In this document: one piece after another, positions 26,469-35,945 of the stretch
Numbering within the stretch: the stretch's first letter is position 1
How the letters are laid out: each line of letters starts with the position of its first letter
Source: Streptomyces sp. NRRL S-340
GTDB lineage: Bacteria > Actinomycetota > Actinomycetes > Streptomycetales > Streptomycetaceae
Direction of reading: 5' to 3'
Assembly: GCF_000720185.1 (NCBI RefSeq)
Contig: NZ_JOIY01000017.1
Span: forward strand, 1-64,000
DNA length: 64,000 nucleotides
Notes under the pieces: model-generated
Databases searched by the model: none
Told to the model about the DNA's origin: nothing
Seen by the model: the letters and a program-made list of their open reading frames with translations, nothing else
Made by a program: the position numbers and the translations under genes

Positions 26469-27551
26469 TCAGCGCTCGACGTCGCCGCGGATGAACTTCT
26501 CGACGTTCTCCCGGGCCTCGTCGTCGAAGTACTGGACCGGCGGGGACTTCATGAAGTACGAGGACGCCGACAGGATCGGGCCGCCGATGCCGCGGTCCTT
26601 GGCGATCTTCGCGGCGCGCAGCGCGTCGATGATGACGCCCGCGGAGTTCGGGGAGTCCCAGACCTCGAGCTTGTACTCGAGGTTCAGCGGGACGTCGCCG
26701 AAGGCGCGGCCCTCGAGGCGGACGTAGGCCCACTTGCGGTCGTCGAGCCACGCCACGTAGTCGGACGGGCCGATGTGGACGTTCTTCTCGCCGAGGTCCC
26801 GGTCGGGGATCTGGGAGGTGACGGCCTGCGTCTTGGAGATCTTCTTGGACTCCAGGCGCTCGCGCTCGAGCATGTTCTTGAAGTCCATGTTGCCGCCGAC
26901 GTTCAGCTGCATCGTGCGGTCCAGGACGACGCCCCGGTCCTCGAACAGCTTCGCCATGACGCGGTGCGTGATGGTGGCGCCGACCTGCGACTTGATGTCG
27001 TCACCGACGATCGGGACGCCCGCCTCGGTGAACTTGTCCGCCCACTCCTTGGTGCCGGCGATGAAGACCGGGAGGGCGTTGACGAAGGCGACCTTGGCGT
27101 CGATGGCGCACTGGGCGTAGAACTTCGCCGCGTCCTCGGAGCCGACGGGCAGGTAGCAGACGAGGACGTCGACCTGCTTGTCCTTGAGGATCCGGACGAC
27201 GTCGACCGGCTCCTCGGCGGACTCCTCGATGGTCTGGCGGTAGTACTTGCCGAGGCCGTCGAGGGTGTGGCCGCGCTGCACCGTGACACCGGTGGAGGGG
27301 ACGTCGCAGATCTTGATGGTGTTGTTCTCGGAGGCGCCGATGGCGTCCGCGAGGTCCAGGCCGACCTTCTTCGCGTCGACGTCGAAGGCGGCGACGAACT
27401 CGACGTCACGCACGTGGTAGTCGCCGAACTGCACGTGCATGAGGCCGGGCACCTTGGACGCCGGGTCGGCGTCCTTGTAGTACTCGACGCCCTGCACCAG
27501 CGATGCGGCGCAGTTGCCCACACCGACGATGGCTACGCGAACCGAACCCAT
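26469..27551 (-). CDS. ino1: Inositol-1-phosphate synthase
   Basis: Converts glucose 6-phosphate to myo-inositol 1-phosphate with bound NAD, feeding phosphatidylinositol, mycothiol and related actinobacterial products. It has 360 residues, the actinobacterial length. The NAD motif [19 protein letters not shown] is at the N-terminus. The family segments [35 protein letters not shown] (catalytic region) and [20 protein letters not shown] follow. ATG at 27551 after GGGAG. It is preceded on the same strand by a PadR repressor gene (44-base gap); from memory, a PadR-type repressor of this gene (InoR) has been described in S. coelicolor. Confidence 0.95.
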   Translation of the reverse strand: MGSVRVAIVGVGNCAASLVQGVEYYKDADPASKVPGLMHVQFGDYHVRDVEFVAAFDVDAKKVGLDLADAIGASENNTIKICDVPSTGVTVQRGHTLDGLGKYYRQTIEESAEEPVDVVRILKDKQVDVLVCYLPVGSEDAAKFYAQCAIDAKVAFVNALPVFIAGTKEWADKFTEAGVPIVGDDIKSQVGATITHRVMAKLFEDRGVVLDRTMQLNVGGNMDFKNMLERERLESKKISKTQAVTSQIPDRDLGEKNVHIGPSDYVAWLDDRKWAYVRLEGRAFGDVPLNLEYKLEVWDSPNSAGVIIDALRAAKIAKDRGIGGPILSASSYFMKSPPVQYFDDEARENVEKFIRGDVER

Positions 27552-27595
27552 TCCGGTTGCTCCCTGTGTGTACTCGGTGAAGCCCCGACGGGACC

Positions 27596-28279
27596 TCACG
27601 TGGCGGTGTCGCCGGGCGTATCCGGCCGGGAACGCTCCCCGGTCCGGGGCAGGCCGCCCGTCGCTCCATTGGTGGTGTCCTGCTGAGCGGGCCCCCCGTC
27701 GGCGGACCCCTTGAGGTCCCGACCGGCCCGCTCACTCTCGATGAGCTCGTTCAGCCAGCGCACTTCGCGCTCCACGGACTCCATTCCGTGGCGCTGCAGC
27801 TCGAGGGTGTAGTCGTCGAGGCGCTCCCGGGTGCGCGTGAGGGAGGCGCGCATCTTCTCCAGGCGCTCCTCCAGACGGCTGCGGCGGCCCTCGAGCACGC
27901 GCATGCGGACGTCGCGCGAGGTCTGCCCGAAGAAGGCGAAGCGCGCGGCGAAGTGCTCGTCGTCGTAGGCGTCGGGGCCCGTCTGGGAGAGCAGCTCCTC
28001 GAAGTGCTCCTTACCTTCCGCCGTCAGCCGGTAGACGATCTTGGCGCGGCGTCCGGCGAGCGGGGCGGCGAGGGCGTCCTCGGTGGTGTTGCCCGGTTCC
28101 TCGGTCAACCAGCCGTTCGCGACCAGTGTCTTGAGGCACGGATAGAGCGTCCCGTAGCTGAACGCACGGAAGACGCCCAGCGATGTATTGAGCCGTTTGC
28201 GCAGCTCATAGCCGTGCATCGGGGACTCGCGGAGCAGGCCGAGTACGGCGAACTCGAGGATCCCGGAACGCCGGCCCAT
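27596..28279 (-). CDS. PadR-family transcriptional repressor, probable regulator of ino1
   Basis: A 227-residue protein. The N-terminal winged helix spans about residues 5-95 ([26 protein letters not shown], then [25 protein letters not shown]), the PadR signature. A C-terminal coiled-coil dimerisation part ([25 protein letters not shown]) follows, with a low-complexity tail. ATG at 28279. A 21-base near-perfect palindrome (28355-28375) lies 75 bases upstream and is a good autoregulatory operator candidate. Co-transcription with ino1 is likely. Confidence 0.9.
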   Translation of the reverse strand: MGRRSGILEFAVLGLLRESPMHGYELRKRLNTSLGVFRAFSYGTLYPCLKTLVANGWLTEEPGNTTEDALAAPLAGRRAKIVYRLTAEGKEHFEELLSQTGPDAYDDEHFAARFAFFGQTSRDVRMRVLEGRRSRLEERLEKMRASLTRTRERLDDYTLELQRHGMESVEREVRWLNELIESERAGRDLKGSADGGPAQQDTTNGATGGLPRTGERSRPDTPGDTAT

Positions 28280-28677
28280 CGTCGCCTCCTCTCTGCCGCG
28301 ACCCGGTGGCGGCGGATGCCGTACCGGGTGCCGTGACGGTCTTTATCTCAAGCTGATGTATCGACTCGATACATCCAGACGATAGAACGGCCCCGCGCAT
28401 GCGACAAGAGGGGACAGAGTGAACGGGATCACATCCCTGTCTCGGTGGAGTCAAGTTGCCTGGTTTGGGGTGAACTTCGGGACCCGGCGGGTTTTGGCGG
28501 TGCGTAGTCTGTCCGCCATGCACAACACCGGGAACCGAGTGACGCCTGGGGACGTCCTCGTCCCCGGTGCAGTACGGGTGAATGCGCTACCGACCGCATC
28601 CGTACTTCGGGGGGACCGGAAACCAGCCGCTGTTTCCAGGCGCGCACGGGTGCGCCTGCCCGAGGAGTAATCGTTCG
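28280..28677. promoter_or_regulatory. Divergent padR-ino1 / PBP promoter region
   Basis: A 398-base gap with no gene. It contains the palindrome at 28355-28375 on the padR side. Bases 28400-28677 precede the penicillin-binding protein; its ribosome site GAGGAG is at about 28662-28667. Nothing else definite was seen. Confidence 0.65.
28355..28375. promoter_or_regulatory. PadR-type operator candidate
   Basis: Perfect ten-base arms GATGTATCGA and TCGATACATC around a single central C. PadR repressors commonly recognise ATGT...ACAT palindromes, and the site lies upstream of a padR gene, so autorepression is the natural reading. Binding itself is inferred. Confidence 0.8.
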
Positions 28678-31425
28678 ATGAGCGAGCACCGTCGCAAACC
28701 GCCGCAGCCGCAGGGAGGCGGACGTGCCGCGGCCCGACGCGGTCAGTCCGGTTCGTCCTCCGGTCGCCGTGCGGCCCCGCGAGGCGCCACCGGGTCCGCC
28801 GCCGACTCCTATGGGGCCGCCTCCGGGCCCACTTCCCATGGGTCGGGTTCGTACGCGGGCCAGGAGGACCGGCCCTACGGGGGCCGCGCCGAGGCCCGCC
28901 GGGCGGCGCAGCGAGGCGGTGGCCGGCGCAGAGGAGGCGACTCCGGCGGCCGCCCGGGCTCCACGGGGCCCGGACGCGGCCGCGGACGGACGGCTCCCCC
29001 GGCCAAGAAGCGGTTCATCGACTACCCGCGCGCGGGCAAGTACGGCTGGCGGCGCTGGACGCCGTCCTGGAAGCTCGTGACGGGCCTGTTCGTCGGCTTC
29101 GTGGGCAGCCTGGTGGCGGTGGCCGGCATCGGGTACGCGATGGTGGCCATCCCGAACATCCAGGAGACCGCGACCGCCCAGAACAACGTGTACTACTGGG
29201 CCGACGGCAGCGAGATGGTGCGGACCGGCGGTGAGATCAACCGCCAGATCCTGAACTACTCCGACATCCCCAAGGACATGCGCTACGCGGTCATCTCGCA
29301 GGAGAACAAGACCTTCGAGACCGACAGCGGCATCGACCCCAAGGGCATCGCGCGCGCCGTGTTCAACATGGCCAGGGGCGGTCAGACCCAGGGCGGGTCC
29401 ACCATCACCCAGCAGTACGTGAAGAACGCGATGCTGAACGACCAGTCGCAGACGGTCTCCCGCAAGTTCAAGGAGATCTTCGTCTCGATCAAGGTCGGTG
29501 CGAAGCTGCCCAAGGAAGACATCATGGCGGGGTACCTCAACTCCTCCTACTACGGCCGCGGTGCCTACGGTCTCCAGGCCGCTTCGCGGGCGTACTTCAA
29601 CAAGGACGCCAAGGACCTGAACGCCGGCGAGTGCGCCTTCCTGGCGGCGGTGCTCAAGGGCGCCACGTACTACGACCCGGCCGGCTCGACGGCCATCGAC
29701 CCGTCGGCCACCCCCGAGGCCAACACCAAGCGGGTCACGCGCCAGATGCAGGACACGCTGGACAAGATGGTCGAGTACGGCCACCTCAGCGCCGGCGAGC
29801 GGGACAAGTACAGGTCGCTCCCCAAGTGGCAGAGCCCGCGGTCCAACACCCGGATGAGCGGCCAGATCGGTTATCTCGTCGACCTGGCCAAGTCCTACGT
29901 CGTCCACAACACGGACATCAGCGCGGACAAGCTGCAGCAGGGCGGCTACCAGATCCACACGACCTTCGAGAAGGACAAGGTCGAGAAGCTGAAGACCGCG
30001 GTGGAGAAGGTCCAGAAGGCCAACATCAAGCCCAAGCTGCGCCCCAAGACCGACACGCACGTGCAGTTCGGCGGCGCCTCGGTGGACACCAAGACGGGCG
30101 CCATCAAGGCGATCTACGGCGGTGTCGACTGGACCAAGCACTTCACCGACAACGCGGACGCCACCGGTGCCCAGGTGGGCTCGACCTTCAAGCCGTTCGT
30201 CCTGGCGGCGGCCATGCGCGACGGCGTCCGCGACCCGAACGGGGGGCCGACGCAGGGGGCGGACCAGCGCACCCTGGTCTCCCCCAAGAGCCGGTACAGC
30301 GGCAAGAACAAACTCAAGATCAAGAAGTACGACGGGACCGTCTGGAAGAACGAGCAGGGTGAGGAGTGGCTCCAGACCAATGACGGAAACGACAACGTCG
30401 GCACTCCCCCCAACTACATGATCGACCTGCGCGAGGCGATGCGGCAGTCGGTGAACTCCGCCTTCGTGCAGCTCGGCATGGACGTGGGCCTGGACAAGGT
30501 CGAACAGGCGGCGCTGGACGCGGGCCTGAAGAAGGACAGCCTGGCCGGTACCACCTTCCCGTCCTTCTCCATCGGCATCTCCGACCCGAGCGCCATCCGC
30601 ATGGCGGGCGCGTACGCGACCTTCGCCACCAGCGGGAAGCAGAACGAGCCGTTCTCCGTCACCGAGGTCAGGAACCAGGACGGGACGGTCTACGAGCACA
30701 AGAGCGCGACCAAGCAGGCCTTCGACGCCAAGGTCGCGGACAACGTCACCGACGTGCTGAAGACCGTGGTCGACAAGGGCACGGGTACCAACGCCAAGCT
30801 GCCCGGACGCGAGGTGGCCGGCAAGACCGGTACCACCGACGGCAACAAGTCCGCCTGGTTCGTGGGCTACACCCCGCAGCTGTCCACCGCGATCGGCATG
30901 TTCCGGCTGGACGACAACGAGAAGAACAAGTCGCGCACGTTCCTGGAGATGTACGGGACCGGTGGCCAGAAGCAGATCCACGGTGCCTCGTTCCCGTCCG
31001 AGATCTGGCACGACTACATGATGGAGGCGCTGAAGGGCCAGCCCGCGGAGAAGTTCCCGACGCCCGAACCCATCGGCGAGGTCCTCAACGCCGCGCCCAG
31101 CCCCACGCCCACTCCCTCGGCCACCCAGACCGAGGAGACCAGCCCGTCGCCGTCGATCACGCCCTCCCAGACCGAGGAGACCAGCCCCTCCCCGCCCGCA
31201 CCGCCCTCCCCCTCGCAGTCGCACTGCGGCTTCTGGGGCTGCACGGACGCCGGGGGGCAGAACGGCGGCAACGGAGCCGACGGCGGCAACGGGGCCAATG
31301 GCGGCAACGGTGCCAACGGCGGCAACGGTGCCAATGGCGGCAACGGAGCCGACGGCGGTGGGGGCGGATCGAACCAGGGCACCGGCTCCTCACCGTCACC
31401 CACGAAGTCGTCGTGGTGGCCGTAG
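28678..31425 (+). CDS. Bifunctional penicillin-binding protein (transglycosylase/transpeptidase)
   Basis: Class A PBP, 915 residues. A cytoplasmic Arg/Gly/Pro-rich N-terminus of about 120 residues precedes a single membrane span (LVTGLFVGFVGSLVAVAGIGYAMV). The GT51 glycosyltransferase domain follows (AVISQENKTFETDSGIDPKG, GGSTITQQYVKNAM), then the transpeptidase with SxxK in GSTFKPF, SVN in RQSVNSAF and KTG in GKTGTTDGNKSAWFVGY. The C-terminus is a Pro/Ser/Thr stretch and a Gly/Asn tandem repeat of about 30 residues, probably wall-spanning. ATG at 28678 after GAGGAG; the open frame upstream lacks support. Confidence 0.95.
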   Translation: MSEHRRKPPQPQGGGRAAARRGQSGSSSGRRAAPRGATGSAADSYGAASGPTSHGSGSYAGQEDRPYGGRAEARRAAQRGGGRRRGGDSGGRPGSTGPGRGRGRTAPPAKKRFIDYPRAGKYGWRRWTPSWKLVTGLFVGFVGSLVAVAGIGYAMVAIPNIQETATAQNNVYYWADGSEMVRTGGEINRQILNYSDIPKDMRYAVISQENKTFETDSGIDPKGIARAVFNMARGGQTQGGSTITQQYVKNAMLNDQSQTVSRKFKEIFVSIKVGAKLPKEDIMAGYLNSSYYGRGAYGLQAASRAYFNKDAKDLNAGECAFLAAVLKGATYYDPAGSTAIDPSATPEANTKRVTRQMQDTLDKMVEYGHLSAGERDKYRSLPKWQSPRSNTRMSGQIGYLVDLAKSYVVHNTDISADKLQQGGYQIHTTFEKDKVEKLKTAVEKVQKANIKPKLRPKTDTHVQFGGASVDTKTGAIKAIYGGVDWTKHFTDNADATGAQVGSTFKPFVLAAAMRDGVRDPNGGPTQGADQRTLVSPKSRYSGKNKLKIKKYDGTVWKNEQGEEWLQTNDGNDNVGTPPNYMIDLREAMRQSVNSAFVQLGMDVGLDKVEQAALDAGLKKDSLAGTTFPSFSIGISDPSAIRMAGAYATFATSGKQNEPFSVTEVRNQDGTVYEHKSATKQAFDAKVADNVTDVLKTVVDKGTGTNAKLPGREVAGKTGTTDGNKSAWFVGYTPQLSTAIGMFRLDDNEKNKSRTFLEMYGTGGQKQIHGASFPSEIWHDYMMEALKGQPAEKFPTPEPIGEVLNAAPSPTPTPSATQTEETSPSPSITPSQTEETSPSPPAPPSPSQSHCGFWGCTDAGGQNGGNGADGGNGANGGNGANGGNGANGGNGADGGGGGSNQGTGSSPSPTKSSWWP
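31264..31353 (+). repeat. Five tandem 18-base repeats coding for GGNGA(N/D)
   Basis: Five copies of an 18-base unit (GGC GGC AAC GGx GCC AAC/GAC) at the 3' end of the PBP gene, encoding a Gly-Asn-rich flexible tail. Such in-frame repeats can change copy number between strains. Confidence 0.9.
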
Positions 31426-31490
31426 ACCCGGTGACACAGGCCGAGGCGCCTCGTCATCGGCCATGAGCCGGGCCACCGCCTCGCCGGACC

Positions 31491-31504
31491 GTTTCACGTG
31501 AAAC
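31491..31504. other. parS: parS site (exact)
   Basis: GTTTCACGTGAAAC in the gap between the PBP stop (31425) and the glycosyltransferase start. Confidence 0.95.
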
Positions 31505-31506
31505 AT

Positions 31507-31537
31507 GGGCCGCCGCACCGCTCGGGTGCGGCGGCCC
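31507..31537 (+). terminator. Terminator after the PBP gene
   Basis: Thirteen-base arms GGGCCGCCGCACC (31507-31519) and GGTGCGGCGGCCC (31525-31537) around GCTCG, followed by a short T run. It begins two bases after the parS site. Confidence 0.82.
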
Positions 31538-31575
31538 ACGGCGTTTTCCCCGTCGCGTACGGCAGGATGTGCGGC

Positions 31576-33084
31576 ATGCCCAGTGCTGAATCGACGCAAG
31601 CGAGCCCGCACGAGCCCGGTCCGGTCCGGCCGACTCGGGAGGACAAGGTCGCCGCGGCCAGCAGCGAGCTGATCGGCGGTCCCGTCGGACGGCACGCCCT
31701 GCTCGGCACGTCCTGGTGGACCCCGGTGCGGGTGATCGCACTCGTCGCGATCGGCATGTTCGCGCTCGGCCTGGTCCAGAAGGCCCCCTGCTACCACAGC
31801 GCCTGGTTCTTCGGTGCCAGCTCGCAGTACACGAAGGCCTGCTACTCGGACATCCCGCACCTGTACCAGGGGCGCGGATTCGCCGACGGCCTCGTGCCCT
31901 ACTTCGACAAGCTCACCGGCGACATGCCGTACCTGGAGTACCCGGTGCTGACCGGCGTCTTCATGGAGGTCGCCTCCTGGCTCACCCCGCACAGCGGCAG
32001 CATCCAGCACCAGGAACGGTGGTACTGGATGGTCAACGCCGGAATGCTGATGGTGTGCGCGGCCGTCCTCGCCGTCTGCGTGGTTCGCACGCACGCGCGG
32101 CGGCCGTGGGACGGACTCCTGGTCGCCCTGGCGCCGGCCCTGGCGCTGACCGCCACGATCAACTGGGACCTGCTGGCGGTCGCCCTGACGGCCGCCGCCA
32201 TGCTGATGTGGTCGCGGGAGCGTCCCCGGGCCTTCGGCGTGCTGCTGGGGCTCGCGACCGCCGCCAAGCTTTATCCGGTGCTCCTGCTGGGCCCGCTGTT
32301 CGTCCTGTGCTGGCGGGCCGGCCGATGGCGTGAGTACCGCATGGCCCTGGGGGGAGCGATCGGCGCCTGGCTGGTCGTCAACCTGCCCGTGATGGCCTTC
32401 GCCCGGGACGGCTGGTGGCAGTTCTACAACTTCAGCCACGACCGGGGCGTCGACTTCGGGTCCTTCTGGCTGATCTGGTCCCAGAACTCGGCCGATCCGC
32501 CCAGCACGGACTTCGTGAACACCGTGGCCACCCTCCTGGTGGTGCTGTGCTTCCTCGGCATCGCGGCACTGACGCTCATGGCCCCCCGCCGGCCGCGCTT
32601 CGCCCAGCTCGCCTTCCTGATCGTGGCCGTGTTCATCCTCACCAACAAGGTCTACTCACCCCAGTACGTCCTGTGGCTGATCCCGCTGGCCGTGCTGGCC
32701 CGCCCGAAGTGGCGCGACTTCCTGATCTGGCAGGCCTGCGAGGTGGCGTACTTCCTCGGAATCTGGCTGTACCTCGCGTACACGACCAGCGGCGACGCGC
32801 ACAAGGGCCTGCCGACGGACGGCTATCACTGGGCGATCGCCGCCCACCTGGCGGGAACCGTGTACCTGTGCGCGGTGGTGGTGCGCGACATCCTCGTGCC
32901 GGACCGTGACGTGGTGCGCCGGGCCGGGGACGACGACCCGTCGGGCGGGGTGCTCGACGGCGCCGAGGACGTCTTCGTCCTGGGCGCCGCCGCCCGGCCG
33001 GTGCAGTACGCGGCGCCGCCCGAGGGCGTCCAGGTCGAGTGGGGAGGCCGGCCGGAGCCCGCACCCGAAGACCGTTCGCTCTGA
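31576..33084 (+). CDS. Multi-span membrane mannosyltransferase, GT87-like
   Basis: A 502-residue integral membrane protein with about ten hydrophobic segments. Near the N-terminus, after the first span, is PYFDKLTGDMPYLEYPVLTG, in which the acidic residues fit the catalytic aspartate region of GT-C enzymes that use polyprenyl-phosphate mannose. The motif NKVYSPQYVLWLIPL resembles the GT87 signature. The likely role is adding mannose to a lipid or protein on the outer membrane face; the acceptor is unknown. I chose ATG at 31576; an in-frame ATG at 31567 is an alternative. Confidence 0.78.
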   Translation: MPSAESTQASPHEPGPVRPTREDKVAAASSELIGGPVGRHALLGTSWWTPVRVIALVAIGMFALGLVQKAPCYHSAWFFGASSQYTKACYSDIPHLYQGRGFADGLVPYFDKLTGDMPYLEYPVLTGVFMEVASWLTPHSGSIQHQERWYWMVNAGMLMVCAAVLAVCVVRTHARRPWDGLLVALAPALALTATINWDLLAVALTAAAMLMWSRERPRAFGVLLGLATAAKLYPVLLLGPLFVLCWRAGRWREYRMALGGAIGAWLVVNLPVMAFARDGWWQFYNFSHDRGVDFGSFWLIWSQNSADPPSTDFVNTVATLLVVLCFLGIAALTLMAPRRPRFAQLAFLIVAVFILTNKVYSPQYVLWLIPLAVLARPKWRDFLIWQACEVAYFLGIWLYLAYTTSGDAHKGLPTDGYHWAIAAHLAGTVYLCAVVVRDILVPDRDVVRRAGDDDPSGGVLDGAEDVFVLGAAARPVQYAAPPEGVQVEWGGRPEPAPEDRSL

Positions 33085-33107
33085 GCGAACGAGGCAGGCC
33101 GCGACGT

Positions 33108-33149
33108 ACGAGAGGCCGTACCCGGTGGCTGCCGGGTACGGCCTCTCGT
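33108..33149. terminator. Bidirectional terminator
   Basis: Eighteen-base arms ACGAGAGGCCGTACCCGG (33108-33125) and the complement (33132-33149) around TGGCTG, between the converging glycosyltransferase and alanine-racemase-like genes. Confidence 0.9.
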
Positions 33150-33175
33150 CGTCTCCCGCGCGGGCGGGGCGTGGT

Positions 33176-34207
33176 TCAGCGGTCCACGATCCGGTCGAAC
33201 TGCGTGGTGGTGTGCCGCAGATGGGCCACGAGTTCGTCGCCGACCTTCGGCTCGGGCGCGTCCGAGGGCACGAACAGGATCGAGACCTGCATGTGCGGCG
33301 GCTCGGCGAACCAGCGCTGCTTGCCCCCCCAGACGAACGGCGAGAGGTTCCGGTTCACGGTGGCGAGGCCGGCGCGTGCCACGCCCTTGGCGCGCGGCAT
33401 GACGCCGTGCAGCGCCTTGGGGGCCTCCAGGCCCACCCCGTGCGACGTACCGCCCGCCACGACCACCAGGAAGCCGTCGGAGGCCGTCTTCTGCTGCCGG
33501 TAGCCGAAGCGGTCGCCCTTCGCCACGCGCGTGACGTCCAGGACCGCGCCGCGGTACTGGGTGGCCTCGTGGTCACCCAGCCACAGCCGCGTGCCGATGC
33601 GGGCACGGAAACGGGTCTGCGGGAACTGCTGCTGGAGCCGGGCGAGTTCCTCGGCCTTGAGGTGGCTGACGAACATGGTGTGGAGCGGGAGCCGGGCCGC
33701 CCGCAGCCGGTCCATCCAGCCGATGACCTCCTCGACGGCGTCCGAGCCGTCGGTGCGGTCCAGCGGCAGGTGGATGGCGAAGCCTTCCAGGCGGACGTTC
33801 TCGATGGCCGCGTGCAGCTGCGGCAGCTCCTGCTCGCTGACGCCGTGCCGCTTCATCGAGGACATCACCTCGATGACCACGCGGGCCCCGACGAGGCCGT
33901 ACACGCCGTCGATGGAGGACACCGAGCGGATGACCCGGTCGGGCAGGGGCACCGGCTCCTCGCCGCGCCGGTAGGGCGTCAGCACCAGCAGGTCACCGCC
34001 GAACCAGTCCTTGATCCGCGCGGCCTCGTACGTCGTGCCGACGGCGAGGACGTCGGAGCCCAGCCGCGTGGCCTCCTCCGCGAGCCGCTCGTGCCCGAAG
34101 CCGTACCCGTTGCCCTTGCAGACCGGCACCAGACCGGGGAACTGCTCCTGCACGTGCTTGTGATGCGCCCGCCAGCGCGCGGTGTCGACGTAGAGCGTGA
34201 GCGCCAT
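33176..34207 (-). CDS. Alanine-racemase-like PLP protein next to femX
   Basis: A 343-residue protein. The PLP-lysine segment VPVCKGNGYGFGHERLAEEA (about 28-47) matches the racemase VxKANAYGHG motif with G in place of A. GDRFGYRQQ near residue 230 matches the second-subunit tyrosine segment. The length is shorter than typical Alr (about 380), and the substrate specificity cannot be assigned. It is transcribed with femX (82-base gap), which suggests a link to peptidoglycan amino-acid supply, but another biosynthetic racemase probably exists elsewhere. ATG at 34207. Confidence 0.78.
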   Translation of the reverse strand: MALTLYVDTARWRAHHKHVQEQFPGLVPVCKGNGYGFGHERLAEEATRLGSDVLAVGTTYEAARIKDWFGGDLLVLTPYRRGEEPVPLPDRVIRSVSSIDGVYGLVGARVVIEVMSSMKRHGVSEQELPQLHAAIENVRLEGFAIHLPLDRTDGSDAVEEVIGWMDRLRAARLPLHTMFVSHLKAEELARLQQQFPQTRFRARIGTRLWLGDHEATQYRGAVLDVTRVAKGDRFGYRQQKTASDGFLVVVAGGTSHGVGLEAPKALHGVMPRAKGVARAGLATVNRNLSPFVWGGKQRWFAEPPHMQVSILFVPSDAPEPKVGDELVAHLRHTTTQFDRIVDR

Positions 34208-34289
34208 GGCCGGACCTGGAACCTTTCTCGTGGCTGCGGTGTGTCAGAGGGATGAAGACTGCCGACGTCTCGAAGCGAGGAACGCGGGG

Positions 34290-35411
34290 TCAGCGCCGCG
34301 ACATGTAGATGTCGAGCGCCTTGTGGAGCAGCTTGTTCAGCGGGAAGTCCCACTCGCCGAGGTACTCGGCGGCCTGGCCGCCGGTGCCCACCTTGAACTG
34401 GATCAGTCCGAAGAGGTGGTCCGTCTCGTCCAGCGAGTCCGAGATGCCGCGCAGGTCGTAGACCGTGGCGCCGAGGGCGTAGGCGTCGCGCAGCATCCGC
34501 CACTGCATCGCGTTCGAGGGCCGGACCTCGCGCCCGATGTTGTCGGAGGCCCCGTAGGAGTACCAGACGTGCCCGCCGACGATCAGCATCGTCGCCGCGG
34601 CCAGGTTCACACCGTTGTGCCGCGCGAAGTACAGCCGCATGCGGTTGGGGTCCTCGGTGTTGAGGGCCGACCACATGCGCTGGAAGTACGACAGCGGCCG
34701 GGGCCGGAAGTGGTCGCGCACGGCGGTGATCTCGTACAGCCGCTGCCACTCCTCGAGGTCGTGGTAGCCGCCCTGGACGACCTCGACACCGGCCTTCTCG
34801 GCCTTCTTGATGTTGCGGCGCCACAGCTGGTTGAAGTTCTTGTGGACCTCTTCCAGCGACCGGTTGGCCAGCGGCACCTGGAACACGTAGCGCGGCTGGA
34901 CGTCCCCGAAGCCGGCGCCGCCGTCCTCACCCTGCTGCCAGCCCATGCGGCGCAGCTTGTCGGAGACCTCGAAGGCCCGGGGCTCGATGAAGTCGGCCTC
35001 CAGATCACGCAGCCGCTTGACGTCCGCGTCCTGGATGCCCTTCTTGATGGTCTCCGAGTTCCAGCGCCGGATGACCACCGGCGGACCCATCTTGACCGAG
35101 AAGGCGCCCTGCCGCTTCAGATGGGCCAGCATCGGCTGGATCCAGTCGTCGAGATTGGGCGCGAACCAGTTGATGACCGGGCCCTCGGGCAGATAGGCGA
35201 GGTAGCGCTTGATCTTGGGCAGCTGGCGGTACAGGACGAGTCCGGCACCGACCATGTGGCCGGTGCGGTCGTCGAACCAGCCGAGGTTCTCCGAGCGCCA
35301 TTCCGCCTTGACGTCTGCCCAGGCCGGGACCTGCATGTGACTCGCCGCCGGCAGGCTCTGGATGTAGGCCAGATGCTGCTCTCGACTGATGGTCCTCAGG
35401 GTCAGGCTCAT
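34290..35411 (-). CDS. femX: FemX/FemAB-type peptidoglycan aminoacyltransferase
   Basis: Uses aminoacyl-tRNA to add the first cross-bridge residue to the peptidoglycan precursor; in Streptomyces this is glycine on LL-diaminopimelate, and the gene in this position in S. coelicolor is known as femX. It has 373 residues of the two-GNAT-lobe FemAB fold. Segments seen are SHMQVPAWADVKAEW, a coiled region (LWRRNIKKAEKAGVEVV), and the C-terminal VYDLRGISDSLDETDHLFGLIQFKVGTGGQ. ATG at 35411. It forms a unit with the racemase-like gene. Confidence 0.9.
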   Translation of the reverse strand: MSLTLRTISREQHLAYIQSLPAASHMQVPAWADVKAEWRSENLGWFDDRTGHMVGAGLVLYRQLPKIKRYLAYLPEGPVINWFAPNLDDWIQPMLAHLKRQGAFSVKMGPPVVIRRWNSETIKKGIQDADVKRLRDLEADFIEPRAFEVSDKLRRMGWQQGEDGGAGFGDVQPRYVFQVPLANRSLEEVHKNFNQLWRRNIKKAEKAGVEVVQGGYHDLEEWQRLYEITAVRDHFRPRPLSYFQRMWSALNTEDPNRMRLYFARHNGVNLAAATMLIVGGHVWYSYGASDNIGREVRPSNAMQWRMLRDAYALGATVYDLRGISDSLDETDHLFGLIQFKVGTGGQAAEYLGEWDFPLNKLLHKALDIYMSRR

Positions 35412-35621
35412 TCGGGGCGCTCCTCGGGCTGGCTTGTCCCCATGGGTTCAGGGGCTCCGGCTCTCGCGCCGAAGCCTACTGCGCCAGGGGAGCGCGCAGA
35501 CTGGCCGCACACCACCTTCGCACCGGCCTGTCGCCCGGTGCGCGTACGGAATCCGGTGGCCGGACGGCGCCCGCCGGACCCGGCGGGCGCCGTCCGTGAC
35601 CGCAGCGGCCGGTGCCCGGCG

Positions 35622-35945
35622 TCAGCTGATGAGGCCGCCGAAGAGCCCGCCGTGGGCCATGCCGAGGAAGAACCCGATGGCGGAGGCGCCCAGACCGAGG
35701 ATGAGGCCGAAGCGCTCGCGCGTCGTCACCGAGATCCACTGGCCGTACGCCCCGGTGAGGATGCCCGCCAGACCGGCCCAGGAGCTGAGCAGGTGCAGGC
35801 TGTGGGAGAGGAGTCCGGTGATGAAGGCGAGCAGGCCCAGCACCAGGGTCACCGCGAGCAGCGTGTCCTGGAGCGGGTGGGTCTTGCCGTCCGTGGCGAA
35901 GAGGCCGTTGTTGGAGGCGGCGTTCGGTCGCATCGTCTGTGCCAT
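35622..35945 (-). CDS. Small three/four-span membrane protein
   Basis: A 107-residue hydrophobic protein. After a polar N-terminus (about 25 residues) it has spans such as LLAVTLVLGLLAFITGLL, WAGLAGILTGAYGQW and FGLILGLGASAIGFFLG. No family function recognised; conserved in Streptomyces as far as I recall. ATG at 35945 with the strong ribosome site AGGAGGTG, which rules out the longer open extension. Confidence 0.72.
   Translation of the reverse strand: MAQTMRPNAASNNGLFATDGKTHPLQDTLLAVTLVLGLLAFITGLLSHSLHLLSSWAGLAGILTGAYGQWISVTTRERFGLILGLGASAIGFFLGMAHGGLFGGLIS

Noticed and set aside
28429..31224. Long minus-strand open frame opposite the PBP gene
   Set aside because: Antisense shadow of a gene with clear GT51 and transpeptidase motifs.
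31264..31353. Tandem repeats as a CRISPR array
   Set aside because: The 18-base units are contiguous, in frame, and have no spacers or cas genes.
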